Shown here: positions 23,855-32,006 of the stretch, piece by piece
How the letters are laid out: each line of letters begins with the position of its first letter
Position numbering within the stretch: position 1 is the first letter of the stretch
Assembly (NCBI GenBank): GCA_025964675.1
Contig: JAOPYI010000098.1
Location: 1-51,472, forward strand
Direction: 5' to 3'
DNA length: 51,472 nt
From: Sphaerisporangium sp.
Lineage (GTDB): Bacteria > Actinomycetota > Actinomycetes > Streptosporangiales > Streptosporangiaceae
Position numbers and translations under genes: made by a program
Notes under the pieces: generated by a model
What the model was told of the DNA's origin: nothing
Databases searched by the model: none
The model's input: only the letters and a program-made list of their open reading frames with translations

Positions 23855-25225
23855 TCAGGAGGCCTTGAGAGAGCCCAGTACGCGATCGATCACCGACGTG
23901 TCCAAATTGTCGGGTACGGTGGCGTAAAGCATGGAAGGTCGCTGCCCAGAACCCTGGTCCACGACCAGGAACACGCCGTGTTCCTTCTGGAACTTCCAGC
24001 CCGACTTCTTGGCCTGGGCGCTGAAGTCGAGCTCGAACCGCAGCACCCACGCCTTCTTCCCGCTCACCTCGAGCGCGGCGTCCTTCACGATCTTCCGCTT
24101 GTGCGGAGGGCTGTAGAACAGCTGCTCGTAGTTGACCAGGGCGGTCCCCGCCACGTTGCGAAGGTCCTGCGGCCCGGAGTAGTCGAAGGCCGCCGGAAGT
24201 CGGCAGGTCACGACCTGGCCGACCCAGTTGTGCTTCTGGCCGTCGAAGTTCTCCTGGGAGACGGCCTCGTAGCCGCTCGTCCACAGGGGGAAGCGCGGGT
24301 CGGCGGGGCCGGTGCCGTTCAGCTCCGCCCACGTCGGCACCGCCCACGGCGTCCCTGGGAACACGTACGACAGGCCGGTGCGGGGGTCGCTGATCTGGTT
24401 CCCCTTGGGCTGCGGCAGTTCGGCGGGGAAGTTCGTGGCGCTGGGATCCGGCGTGGGAGGAGTCTCCAGCGGCGGGGTGATCTGCGGGTCGGACGGCTCG
24501 ATCGTGGTGACGGGAACCGGTGTGTCCGCCGTCGTCGGAGTGGTGGGGCGGTTGATGACGCTCAGGCCTATCACCAGGGCCACGACCAGAAGGACGACCA
24601 CGGCGCCGCCGCCGAGCACCCATGGCATCATGCTTGTCTTCTTGGGCGGGGGTCCCTGCGGCCCGAAGTCCGGCACCGGGAGCTGAGCCGTGCCGCCCGG
24701 GGGGTTGCCCCACTGCGGCTGCGGTCCCGTGGGGGCGCCGTACGGGCTCCCAGGCCCGCCGAGCTGCTCCGTCCTCTGCCCGCCGGGCGGCCCGTAGGGG
24801 CCCGGTCCCGGCTGCGGGTTGCCCGGATCCTGCGGCCGGCCGGGCTGGGGGTACGAACCCGTGTCCTGCGGAGGGCCGGGCTGGGCGTGCGGCCCCGTGC
24901 CGGGCTGGAGGTGGTGACCCGCCCCCTGCTGACCCGGGCCGGGCTGACCCGGCGCCTGCTGACCCGGCCCCTGCGGCCCTGTGCCGGGCTGGGGGTACGG
25001 GCCGGTGCCGGGCGGGAATGGCTGACCCATCCCCTGCCGGCCGCCGCCCTGCTGGGGCTGCGGCCCGGTGCCCGGCTGAGCCCACTGGCCGGTGGTCACA
25101 GGGGCGCCCAAACCCGCGGCACCCTCCAGCGGGTGGGTGGCATCGGTCCACTGCGTGCCATCCCACCACCGCAGTTGGGGGGTTCCGTATGGGTCGGGGT
25201 ACCAGCCGGCGGGGGTCTGCGTCAT
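23855..25225 (-). CDS. DUF2510 membrane protein with Gly/Pro/Gln-rich linker
   Basis: 456 residues. A DUF2510 module opens the protein (PAGWYPDPYGTPQLRWWDG), a short Trp-rich fold often placed on the cytoplasmic side of actinobacterial membrane proteins. About 130 residues of low-complexity Pro-Gly-Gln repeats follow (GTGPYPQPGTGPQGPGQQ type), then one membrane helix (about 190-215) and a large extracellular domain with no motif I recognise. Start at 25225 rather than 25249, because homology starts at the second Met. Functional link to the adjacent kinase pair is possible only by position. Confidence 0.72.
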   Translation of the reverse strand: MTQTPAGWYPDPYGTPQLRWWDGTQWTDATHPLEGAAGLGAPVTTGQWAQPGTGPQPQQGGGRQGMGQPFPPGTGPYPQPGTGPQGPGQQAPGQPGPGQQGAGHHLQPGTGPHAQPGPPQDTGSYPQPGRPQDPGNPQPGPGPYGPPGGQRTEQLGGPGSPYGAPTGPQPQWGNPPGGTAQLPVPDFGPQGPPPKKTSMMPWVLGGGAVVVLLVVALVIGLSVINRPTTPTTADTPVPVTTIEPSDPQITPPLETPPTPDPSATNFPAELPQPKGNQISDPRTGLSYVFPGTPWAVPTWAELNGTGPADPRFPLWTSGYEAVSQENFDGQKHNWVGQVVTCRLPAAFDYSGPQDLRNVAGTALVNYEQLFYSPPHKRKIVKDAALEVSGKKAWVLRFELDFSAQAKKSGWKFQKEHGVFLVVDQGSGQRPSMLYATVPDNLDTSVIDRVLGSLKAS

Positions 25226-25325
25226 GTCCGTCAGAATAGTGACATCCACCCTTATTGCGCATTTGGACCGTCAGGTCGCCGTGTTGATCAGGCGGCATGC
25301 CGCCGGGCGCGAGCGTCGGCGGTCG

Positions 25326-26828
25326 TCAGCACTTGTAGGTGAACGACGCCTTGTCCTCCAGAGGCGTGCCCGAGCCGATCGGCGACAGAACGCGGAGCCG
25401 GGCCGTGAGTTTCTTGCTGCCCTGACCCTTCACGGTCCACGGCAGGCTCACCTCATAGGCGGTCTGCCCGGACGGCACCGTGTCGGTCTGCTCGATCGGG
25501 TCCTTCTTGTCGCTGCGCCACCACTGGTACTTGATCTGGCCCGCCGACCCGTTGGTGGTGATCTTTCCGGTGATGTTCACCGTGATGTCGCAGCCCTTGG
25601 CCTTCGGCGCCTTGACGTCGACCGCCGTGACCGACAGAGGGTCGCCGCGTTGCAGCCACAGGAAGATCGCCGCCACGAGGATGAGCAGGAACAGCAGGCC
25701 CGACCAGAGGGCGCTGCGCCGCCGCTTGGCCGGTGGCCGCCTCAGCCGCTCCTTGGCGGGGACGGTGACCTGCTCCCGCCCCTGGCGCCAGATCTGCGCG
25801 GCCGTCGTGTCGGCGGGCACCCCCGGCCCGAAGCGCACCTCGCCGCTCCGCGCCGCCTCGGTGGCGCCGGTCGCCCCGGCCGTCGCGGCGTGTGCCCCGC
25901 CCGCGAACCCGGCCGCCGCGATCCCGCCCGCGACGGCGGCACCCCCGATCGCCACCCCCTGGTATGGCGAGTCGCCCGTGGCCGGCGGGGAGAGCAGCGT
26001 GAGGACCTCGCCGCCCCCCGGCCCGGGGAGTCCCGAGCCGACGTACGACCCCGGAGGGTCGTACGGGCGCGGGGGCTCCTGGGTCTGGACGTCGCTCGCA
26101 GACCACCACTGGATCGTGCGTACGAGCCGCTCGCGGGTGGTGAACCCGGTCGGCAGCAGGTCGCGCCCGCTCAGCAGGGCGTCCCTGGCGGCGCTGAGGC
26201 CGTGGGTCGTCGCCGCCGCAGCCGCCCGGTCGAAAAGCTGAGCCGCGCGCGGGTCGTCCGCCGCCCAGCCCGCCCCGAGGCCCCGGGCGAGCGACGCCCA
26301 TGCCGCCAGGTCGCGGTCGGGGGAAGCCTGGTCTCCCCGCAGTGCCGTGACGAGCCCGCGCTCTGCGAGAAGCGCGGTGCCGTCGTCGCCGATCACCACC
26401 GTGCCCGCGTGCAGGGCCCCGTGGGCGAGGCCCGCCGCGTGTACGGCGAGCAGGGTCTGGGCGGTCTCCACCAGGACGGTGGCCGCGCTCCCCGCGTCCG
26501 GCGGGGGGAGCCCGGGCCGCCCGTTCATCAACTCGGCGAGGGACGGTGTGGCAGGGCGGCCGGTGAGCAGCCAGACGTCCCCGCGCGCGGCCACGAGGTC
26601 GGCGATCGGCATCAGCCCCGTAAGGCCGCTCTGCAGCAGGCGCCGGTCGGCGTTGACCGCGGCGACGACCCGCTCCCTGGCGCCGGGCGCGGACATGGAC
26701 AGCGGGTCGAGCCGGAGGGCTCCGGCGCGGGAGCCGTCAGGCGTCACCGTGTCGGCCCAGACGCCGACCTCACCCGTGCGGGACCGGCCGGTCAGCCAGT
26801 GTCCCGCGATGCTCTCGCCATCTGGCAT
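25326..26828 (-). CDS. Membrane pseudokinase with extracellular Ig-like tail
   Basis: 500 residues. The N-terminal 240 residues follow the outline of a Hanks-type kinase C-lobe (TLLAVHAAGLAHGALHAGTV, then VVIGDDGTALLAERGLV), but the catalytic HRDxxxxN has become HGALHAGT (136-143) and the DFG position reads AERG, so catalysis looks impossible. A Gly/Ala-rich linker, a membrane helix (about 373-392) and a ~105-residue external domain with YQWWRSDKKDP and SFTYKC at the end follow. Its ATG directly abuts the TAA of the upstream active-looking kinase, with no intergenic bases, so the two are co-expressed and probably work together. Confidence 0.78.
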   Translation of the reverse strand: MPDGESIAGHWLTGRSRTGEVGVWADTVTPDGSRAGALRLDPLSMSAPGARERVVAAVNADRRLLQSGLTGLMPIADLVAARGDVWLLTGRPATPSLAELMNGRPGLPPPDAGSAATVLVETAQTLLAVHAAGLAHGALHAGTVVIGDDGTALLAERGLVTALRGDQASPDRDLAAWASLARGLGAGWAADDPRAAQLFDRAAAAATTHGLSAARDALLSGRDLLPTGFTTRERLVRTIQWWSASDVQTQEPPRPYDPPGSYVGSGLPGPGGGEVLTLLSPPATGDSPYQGVAIGGAAVAGGIAAAGFAGGAHAATAGATGATEAARSGEVRFGPGVPADTTAAQIWRQGREQVTVPAKERLRRPPAKRRRSALWSGLLFLLILVAAIFLWLQRGDPLSVTAVDVKAPKAKGCDITVNITGKITTNGSAGQIKYQWWRSDKKDPIEQTDTVPSGQTAYEVSLPWTVKGQGSKKLTARLRVLSPIGSGTPLEDKASFTYKC

Positions 26829-28439
26829 TTACCGCCGCCTCCGGTGCCGTCCAGCCATGCGTTGTCTCAGGATCAGTGTGGCGGGTACCGCGCCCGCCGT
26901 CAGCAGGCCCACGGCCACGGCGCCCGTCGGATCCCCCTGGGGCGTCGCCGTAGGCGACGGCGTATCCCCCGGTGTCCGGGTAGTGGGCGTCGGCTGGGGG
27001 GAGTCGGTCGTGGGGGCGGGCGACGGCGTGGTGGGCGTCGGGGTCGGTTTCGGCTTGCCGGTGGGCAGCGTGTTGTCGACCTTGGGACTGGAGGTGTCCG
27101 ACTCGGAGGGCGAAGGGCTGGGCGAGCCGGACGCCGAGGCCTTCGGCGACTTCGACGGCTTCTTACTCGGGGAGGGCTTTGGGACGACCGGCTTCTTGGT
27201 GGGGTCCGGCGCGCCCGTCGGGGCGGCGGCGGCCGTGCTCGTCGGCGCCGCCGTGGTCGGGTCCGCCGTGGGGGTCTCCGACGGAGTGTCCGAGGGGGTC
27301 TCCGTGGGCCCGTCCGCGATGGCGGGCTCGGGGGAGCTGGAGGCCTCGCTGGTGTCCGACGGGGTCGCCGTCGGCGTGGTGATCGTCGTCTGGGCCTGCA
27401 GTTTGGCGTCCCCCATCGACCCCACCAGGACGGCGGTGACCGCGGAGACCACCGCCAGGCCCACCGCACCGACCGCGATCTTGACGCTGAGCTTCTTCAT
27501 GCCCCGCCGGCCACCGAGATCCGTCTCGGCGAGGGAGGTGCCGGCCACGGGCGCCTCGCCCGCGAGCGGGAACAGCAGGGCCAGCAGCGCCGCCAGGCTC
27601 GCCAGCCTGCGGCGTCCGCGGTCCTCCCAGTCCGGCCCGTACGCTTCGGCGGCGACCGTCTCGAGCTCCGCGAGGAAGACGTCGGCGGCCGGCGGCCGGT
27701 CGGCGGGGTGCTTGGCAAGTCCGCGCTCGACCAGGCCGCGCAGCTGCGCGGGCACCTGCTCGATAGGGGGCGGCATCGACTGGTGCTGCCGGGCGAGCAC
27801 CGCGATGTTCCGCGACTGGAACGGCCGGGTGCCGGTGAGGCACTCGAAGAACACGATGGTCGCGGCGTAGACGTCGGTGCTCGGGCCCGCCGGTGCGCCC
27901 GACCACTGCTCGGGCGCCATGTACGGCGGCGTGCCCGCCCCGCTCACGCCGTCGCCGGAGCGTACGGCGATGCCGAAGTCGATCAGCTTGCTCTGGCCGG
28001 TGCCTTCGATGACCACGTTCTCTGGCTTGAAGTCACGGTGGACGACCCCGCTCGCGTGCGCGGTCGCGAGCCCCAGCAGCGAGCCCTTGAGCAGCACGAG
28101 TGCCGCCTCGGCGCCGGTCGGCCCCTCCGAGCGCAGCATCGTGCGCAGCGAGACGCCGTCGACGAGTTCCATCACGATGGCGGCGCCACCGTCGTTTTCG
28201 ACGTATTCGTAGAATCGCGCGGCGTACGGGGTGTCCATCAGCTCCAGCAGGCGCGCTTCGTGGCGGAACCGGATGATGAATCCCGGATCGGCGCAGAGCT
28301 CGTCCGACAGATATTTGATCGCGACGAAGGTCTGGTCGGCGTCGTAGCGTGCCATGACGACACGCCCCGAGCCTCCGGTGCCGAGATCTCGGATCTCGCT
28401 GTATCCGGGGACTCGCCATGCCCCCGTGTGGCCGTCCAT
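26829..28439 (-). CDS. Hanks-type serine/threonine protein kinase, membrane bound
   Basis: Complete kinase domain: glycine loop LGTGGSG (19-25), VAIK (K42), Glu of helix C (E61), HRDFKPEN (134-141), DFG (154-156) and APE (175-177). A hydrophobic stretch at 280-294 and a clear membrane helix at 318-341 follow, then about 165 extracellular residues very rich in Pro, Thr, Ser and Lys, a wall-spanning type of linker, and a C-terminal hydrophobic segment (about 509-526) ending RRRR. There are no PASTA repeats, so it is not the PknB type. The pseudokinase gene follows without a gap. Confidence 0.92.
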   Translation of the reverse strand: MDGHTGAWRVPGYSEIRDLGTGGSGRVVMARYDADQTFVAIKYLSDELCADPGFIIRFRHEARLLELMDTPYAARFYEYVENDGGAAIVMELVDGVSLRTMLRSEGPTGAEAALVLLKGSLLGLATAHASGVVHRDFKPENVVIEGTGQSKLIDFGIAVRSGDGVSGAGTPPYMAPEQWSGAPAGPSTDVYAATIVFFECLTGTRPFQSRNIAVLARQHQSMPPPIEQVPAQLRGLVERGLAKHPADRPPAADVFLAELETVAAEAYGPDWEDRGRRRLASLAALLALLFPLAGEAPVAGTSLAETDLGGRRGMKKLSVKIAVGAVGLAVVSAVTAVLVGSMGDAKLQAQTTITTPTATPSDTSEASSSPEPAIADGPTETPSDTPSETPTADPTTAAPTSTAAAAPTGAPDPTKKPVVPKPSPSKKPSKSPKASASGSPSPSPSESDTSSPKVDNTLPTGKPKPTPTPTTPSPAPTTDSPQPTPTTRTPGDTPSPTATPQGDPTGAVAVGLLTAGAVPATLILRQRMAGRHRRRR

Positions 28440-28610
28440 GCGGTCTCCTTATGTGGCCGGGCCCCCACCCATCACGCGAGAACGAAGCCTAACGACGGCG
28501 TGGCTGATCCGTGATGTTTAAATACATATTCGGCATATTGTCGACACCGTTGTCAGTATTTGCGGACCGCAGCTTTCCTGGGGTCCGGCCCGACGGCGTG
28601 CCCGGCGGGC

Positions 28611-29252
28611 TCAGCCCGTGTGGCCGCGCTCGGCGATGTGGGCGGGTACGGCCGTTCCCGGGGCGAGCACCGGGTCCGGCTCGGGGGTGCCCCAGCTCAC
28701 CTGGAGGGGCAGCACGCCCGCCCATGTGGGGAGGGCGTAGTCCTCCTCGTCGTCCACGGGCGGTCCCTGGCGCACCTTGACCGACGCCTCGGCGAGTGAG
28801 AGTGCCAGCACGGTCGTGGCGGCCATCTCCTTCGCGGTCGGCCCCCGCACGGCGTCCCACTGGCCGGGGGCCAGTTGCTCGGTGATCGCCCGCAGGCCGG
28901 CCAGCCGCTCGTCCGCGTCCTCGACGGCCCGCGCCGGGCCGTAGATCATCGCCGAGCGGTAGTTGACCGAGTGGTGGAATGCCGATCGGGCCAGCACGAT
29001 CCCATCCAGGTGGGTCACGGTCACACAGATGTCCCCGGCCGCTCGTAGCGAGGTGGCGCCGGTCGATCCGTGCAGGTACAGCGTGTCACCGATCCGGCCG
29101 TACCCCGTCGGGACCACCCGGGGAGAGCCGTCGACCACGACCCCGAGATGGCAGATCAGCCCGGCGTCGAGAATGGCGTGCAGCTCGGAGCGGTCGGCGC
29201 GGGCCCGCTCCTTCGAGCGGGTGAGGGTAGTGCGAGGAGTCGAGGAGAGCAT
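28611..29252 (-). CDS. Pyridoxamine 5'-phosphate oxidase-like flavoprotein
   Basis: 213-residue FMN-binding split-barrel protein. The order LICHLGVVVDGSPRVVPTGYGR, DTLYLHGS, HSVNYRSAMIYGPAR (quoted in short pieces: HHSVNYRSAMIYG) is that of the PNPOx-like family of reductases or FMN carriers, not of the canonical PdxH. The ATG at 29252 is chosen because the sequence before it is unlike protein. Divergent from a MocR regulator that probably controls it, suggesting a link to vitamin B6 metabolism. Confidence 0.85.
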   Translation of the reverse strand: MLSSTPRTTLTRSKERARADRSELHAILDAGLICHLGVVVDGSPRVVPTGYGRIGDTLYLHGSTGATSLRAAGDICVTVTHLDGIVLARSAFHHSVNYRSAMIYGPARAVEDADERLAGLRAITEQLAPGQWDAVRGPTAKEMAATTVLALSLAEASVKVRQGPPVDDEEDYALPTWAGVLPLQVSWGTPEPDPVLAPGTAVPAHIAERGHTG

Positions 29253-29271
29253 GCCGCTACCGTAGGCAGCA

Positions 29272-29321
29272 AGTGGACTGGTGGCATATGTCCACTGATG
29301 ACCACTTCCAGGAGACCACTT
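29272..29321. promoter_or_regulatory. Cluster of CCACT half-sites, MocR operator candidate
   Basis: The 67-base divergent gap holds AGTGGAC (29272-29278) inverted with GTCCACT (29290-29296), then two direct copies of ACCACTT (29301-29307 and 29315-29321). Mixed inverted and direct repeats are typical of PdxR/MocR operators. Confidence 0.55.
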
Positions 29322-30705
29322 GCGCGGCCATGTCGACCTTCCCCTCGCTCTCGACCGGGAGGCGCCGGTCCCGCTCTCCGTCCAGCTGGGCAACCAGCTC
29401 AGGGACGGCATGCGGACCGGCGCGCTCAGGTCGGGAGAGCGCCTACCGTCCAGCCGGGGACTCGCCCGGCTGCTGGGCGTCAGCCGTACCGTCGTCACCG
29501 AGGCCTTCCAGCAGCTCTACGCCGAGGGGTGGCTGGAGGGGCGGCACGGGTCCGGCACCTACGTCGCCGACTTCACACGGTTCCCGAGCGGTCCTGAGAC
29601 CGCGGGCGAGGCGCCCCGGAACGGCGGCGTGACCACGCCGCACCGCGCGGGCAAGGGGCTGATCGACCTGCGCCCCGGGCGGCCATGGGTGCGGGACTAC
29701 GACGACGCGGCCTGGCGGCGCGCCTGGCGCCTGGCGGCGGACAGGCCGCCCTCGGACGTCATCGACCCGTACGGCCACCCCCGCCTGCGTGAGCTGCTGG
29801 CCGACCACCTGCGCAGGGCGCGTGCCGTGCCGGCGGGACCGGAGAACGTGATGGTCACACGGGGGACCGGCCACGGGCTCGACCTGATCGCCGCCACCCT
29901 CCTGCGGCCGGGCGACGGGGCGGGAGTGGAGGAGCCCGGCTACCGCGTCGCCCGGTACGTCTTCGCCGCGCGAGGCGGCCGCATCGTGCCGTGCCGCGTG
30001 GACGAGCAGGGCGTCCGCCCCGCCGACCTGACGGACGACCTCCGGGTCCTCTACACGACGCCCGCCCATCAGTTCCCGCTCGGCGGCAGGCTGCCGATCC
30101 CCCGCAGGGAACGGCTGCTCGCCTGGGCCCGCCGCACGGGGGCCATGGTCGTGGAGGACGACTACGACGCCGAGTTCCGCTACGACGTGGCACCGCTCGC
30201 GGCCCTGTACGGCCTCGACCCCGAGCGGGTCGTGCTGCTCGGCACGCTGTCGAAGTCGCTGGCGCCCGACGTCGGCATCGGCTGGCTGGTCGCCACGCCC
30301 GATTTGCTCGCGAAGATCGCCCGCACGCGGAAGATGCTGGGTGACAGGACCTCGGGGCCCGTCCAGGAGGCCGTCTCGGTGCTGCTGGAGCGCGGCGACC
30401 TCGACCGGCACCTGCGGCGCATGCGGCTGGAGTACGCACGCCGCCGCGCCGCCATCGTGGAGATCCTCGGGTCGCGCGTCAGCGGGGACTCGGCGGGGCT
30501 GCACGTCTTCCTCCGGCTCCCGGAGGAAGACGTCGCTCCGTTGTTGGCCGCCGCCGCAGTGCGCGGGGTGCTCCTGCACACGACGGAACGCCACCATCAC
30601 GGGCCGGTCCGCGACCACGGCCTGGTCATCGGGTACGGCTCGGCGTCGCTGGGCGACATCAGGAAGGCCTGCCTGGTCGTCGCCGCCCTCCTGGAAGGCC
30701 GATGA
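29320..30705 (+). CDS. MocR-family regulator (GntR winged helix plus aminotransferase-fold domain)
   Basis: 461 residues. N-terminal GntR winged helix (VQLGNQLRDGMRTGALRSGERLPSSRGLA in part: GALRSGERLPSSRGLARLLG) and a C-terminal fold-type I aminotransferase domain. Conserved pieces are IDPYGHPRLRELLADHL, VVEDDYDAEFRY with the PLP-ring Asp, and LGTLSKSLAPDVGIGW with the Schiff-base Lys, so it should bind PLP as effector. The start is TTG at 29320 with GGAG five bases before; no in-frame ATG fits. Divergent from the PNPOx-like gene, the classic arrangement for PdxR-type control. Confidence 0.9.
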   Translation: MRGHVDLPLALDREAPVPLSVQLGNQLRDGMRTGALRSGERLPSSRGLARLLGVSRTVVTEAFQQLYAEGWLEGRHGSGTYVADFTRFPSGPETAGEAPRNGGVTTPHRAGKGLIDLRPGRPWVRDYDDAAWRRAWRLAADRPPSDVIDPYGHPRLRELLADHLRRARAVPAGPENVMVTRGTGHGLDLIAATLLRPGDGAGVEEPGYRVARYVFAARGGRIVPCRVDEQGVRPADLTDDLRVLYTTPAHQFPLGGRLPIPRRERLLAWARRTGAMVVEDDYDAEFRYDVAPLAALYGLDPERVVLLGTLSKSLAPDVGIGWLVATPDLLAKIARTRKMLGDRTSGPVQEAVSVLLERGDLDRHLRRMRLEYARRRAAIVEILGSRVSGDSAGLHVFLRLPEEDVAPLLAAAAVRGVLLHTTERHHHGPVRDHGLVIGYGSASLGDIRKACLVVAALLEGR

Positions 30706-30774
30706 GCCGTCCGGCTCTGGCTGGAAGGCCGGTGGCAGCCGGCTCCGGCCGGTAGGGCGTGAGGCCGGTGGGGC

Positions 30775-31935
30775 TCAGGCGGCCGCCGCGCGGTCGAGCA
30801 GGCGGTCTCCGGGGGGCGGCGGCGCCGGGAGCAGCGACTCGACGACCTGGAGCGCGCGCTCGGCGTACAGCGGGTCGACCGGGAGGACGTGCCGTGCCCA
30901 CCACCGGGCGGCCTCCGGGGCCGTCGACGGCTCGACGAACGGCTCGGCGTAGTCGTCGTAGGGCGGGTGGTAGAGGTAACCGGTCGGGATGCCCCGGCGC
31001 TCCAGCGCCGCGACGGCGCCGTCGCGGTCGGCCACGAGCAGCGGCACGCGGAACAGCGGCTGGTCCACGTGGTGGAGCACCCCTTCCGCCACGGTGGGCA
31101 GCTCCGCCAGCCTGGCGACTCCCGCGAGCCTCCTGGCGCGATCCGCGGGCAGGCGTTCGAGGCGCCGGCCCTGGTACCACCGTGCCACGGCGCCTCGAGA
31201 GCAGCGGTAGTCGTGCAGGTCGGCGCGTACCCACGCGTCGAGCGCAGGCAGGCCGAGCGGTGATGAGAGCGCTTCGCGCAGCTCGTCCGGCCGTAAGGCG
31301 ATGCGGTAGCCCTCGCGGGGCTCCTGGAGCCCGAGCGCGCGGGCGAGGCGGATGGCGGGGCGGGCCATGTCGAGCTTCAGGGCGAGGCGGCGGCCGACGG
31401 AGGTGGCGACGGTGAGCAGGTCCCTGCGAAGGGCGCCGGGCTGGAGCAGCAGGTCGCGCTCTCGCTCCAGCGCGCGGCGGTCGGCCGCGCTCTCGACGAC
31501 GAGGACGCCTCCGGACCCGGCCCCGGCGTGCTTGGAGAGGCTGAAGACCCCGGCGGCTCCGAAGGTGCCCAGTGGCCGGCCGCCCACCGACGTCTCGGCC
31601 GCGTGGGCGACGTCCTCGATCACCACGACACCGGCCATCGCCATCACCTCGTCCGGCAGGCCGTAGAGGTTCGTGGTCAGCACGGCGTCGACGGCGCTCA
31701 GCGTCACGCGGGCCAGCTCGATGTTGCCGTCGAGGACGGAGATCGGCGCGATCACCGGGACGAGCCCGGCCGCGAGGACCAGGAACAGGATCTCGTCGGC
31801 CGAGATGGGGGACATCAGCAGCCGCTGCCCGGGCGTGCACCAGTGGCGCAGGGCGAGGTAGAGGCCCAGCCGGTTGGACGGCAGGTAGACGCTTTCGCGG
31901 CCGGTACGGGCCGCGAGGAGTTTCTCGGGGCTCAC
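30775..31935 (-). CDS. DegT/DnrJ/EryC1-type sugar aminotransferase
   Basis: PLP enzyme that typically converts a nucleotide-linked ketosugar to an aminosugar. VVVIEDVAHAAET carries the PLP-ring Asp (about 108) and VFSLSKHAGAGSGG the Schiff-base Lys (K135) in the SxSKHxGxG context of the family. 386 residues. GTG start with GAGGGAG two bases before. The N-terminus (SVYLPSNRLGLYLALRHW) replaces the usual GEEE start of DegT proteins, so it is a divergent member. It sits at the downstream end of the surface-glycan cluster, 71 bases after a GNAT/FemAB-like gene, probably one operon. Confidence 0.8.
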   Translation of the reverse strand: MSPEKLLAARTGRESVYLPSNRLGLYLALRHWCTPGQRLLMSPISADEILFLVLAAGLVPVIAPISVLDGNIELARVTLSAVDAVLTTNLYGLPDEVMAMAGVVVIEDVAHAAETSVGGRPLGTFGAAGVFSLSKHAGAGSGGVLVVESAADRRALERERDLLLQPGALRRDLLTVATSVGRRLALKLDMARPAIRLARALGLQEPREGYRIALRPDELREALSSPLGLPALDAWVRADLHDYRCSRGAVARWYQGRRLERLPADRARRLAGVARLAELPTVAEGVLHHVDQPLFRVPLLVADRDGAVAALERRGIPTGYLYHPPYDDYAEPFVEPSTAPEAARWWARHVLPVDPLYAERALQVVESLLPAPPPPGDRLLDRAAAA

Positions 31936-32006
31936 AGCTCCCTCTTTCCACCGCCTGGACTGGCTTGGTGGCCAGAGCAGAAAGGTAGCGCATGGGAGCG
32001 ATGCCG

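Noticed and set aside
27000-27400. Low-complexity Pro/Thr/Ser coding stretch of the kinase as a mis-assembly or frameshift
   Set aside because: The frame stays open with consistent third-position G/C use and such linkers are normal in actinobacterial surface proteins.
25092-28514. Very long plus-strand open frame opposite the pseudokinase and kinase genes
   Set aside because: It is the antisense shadow of strongly supported minus-strand genes in GC-rich DNA; its translation is Arg/Gly/Ala-rich without any domain.
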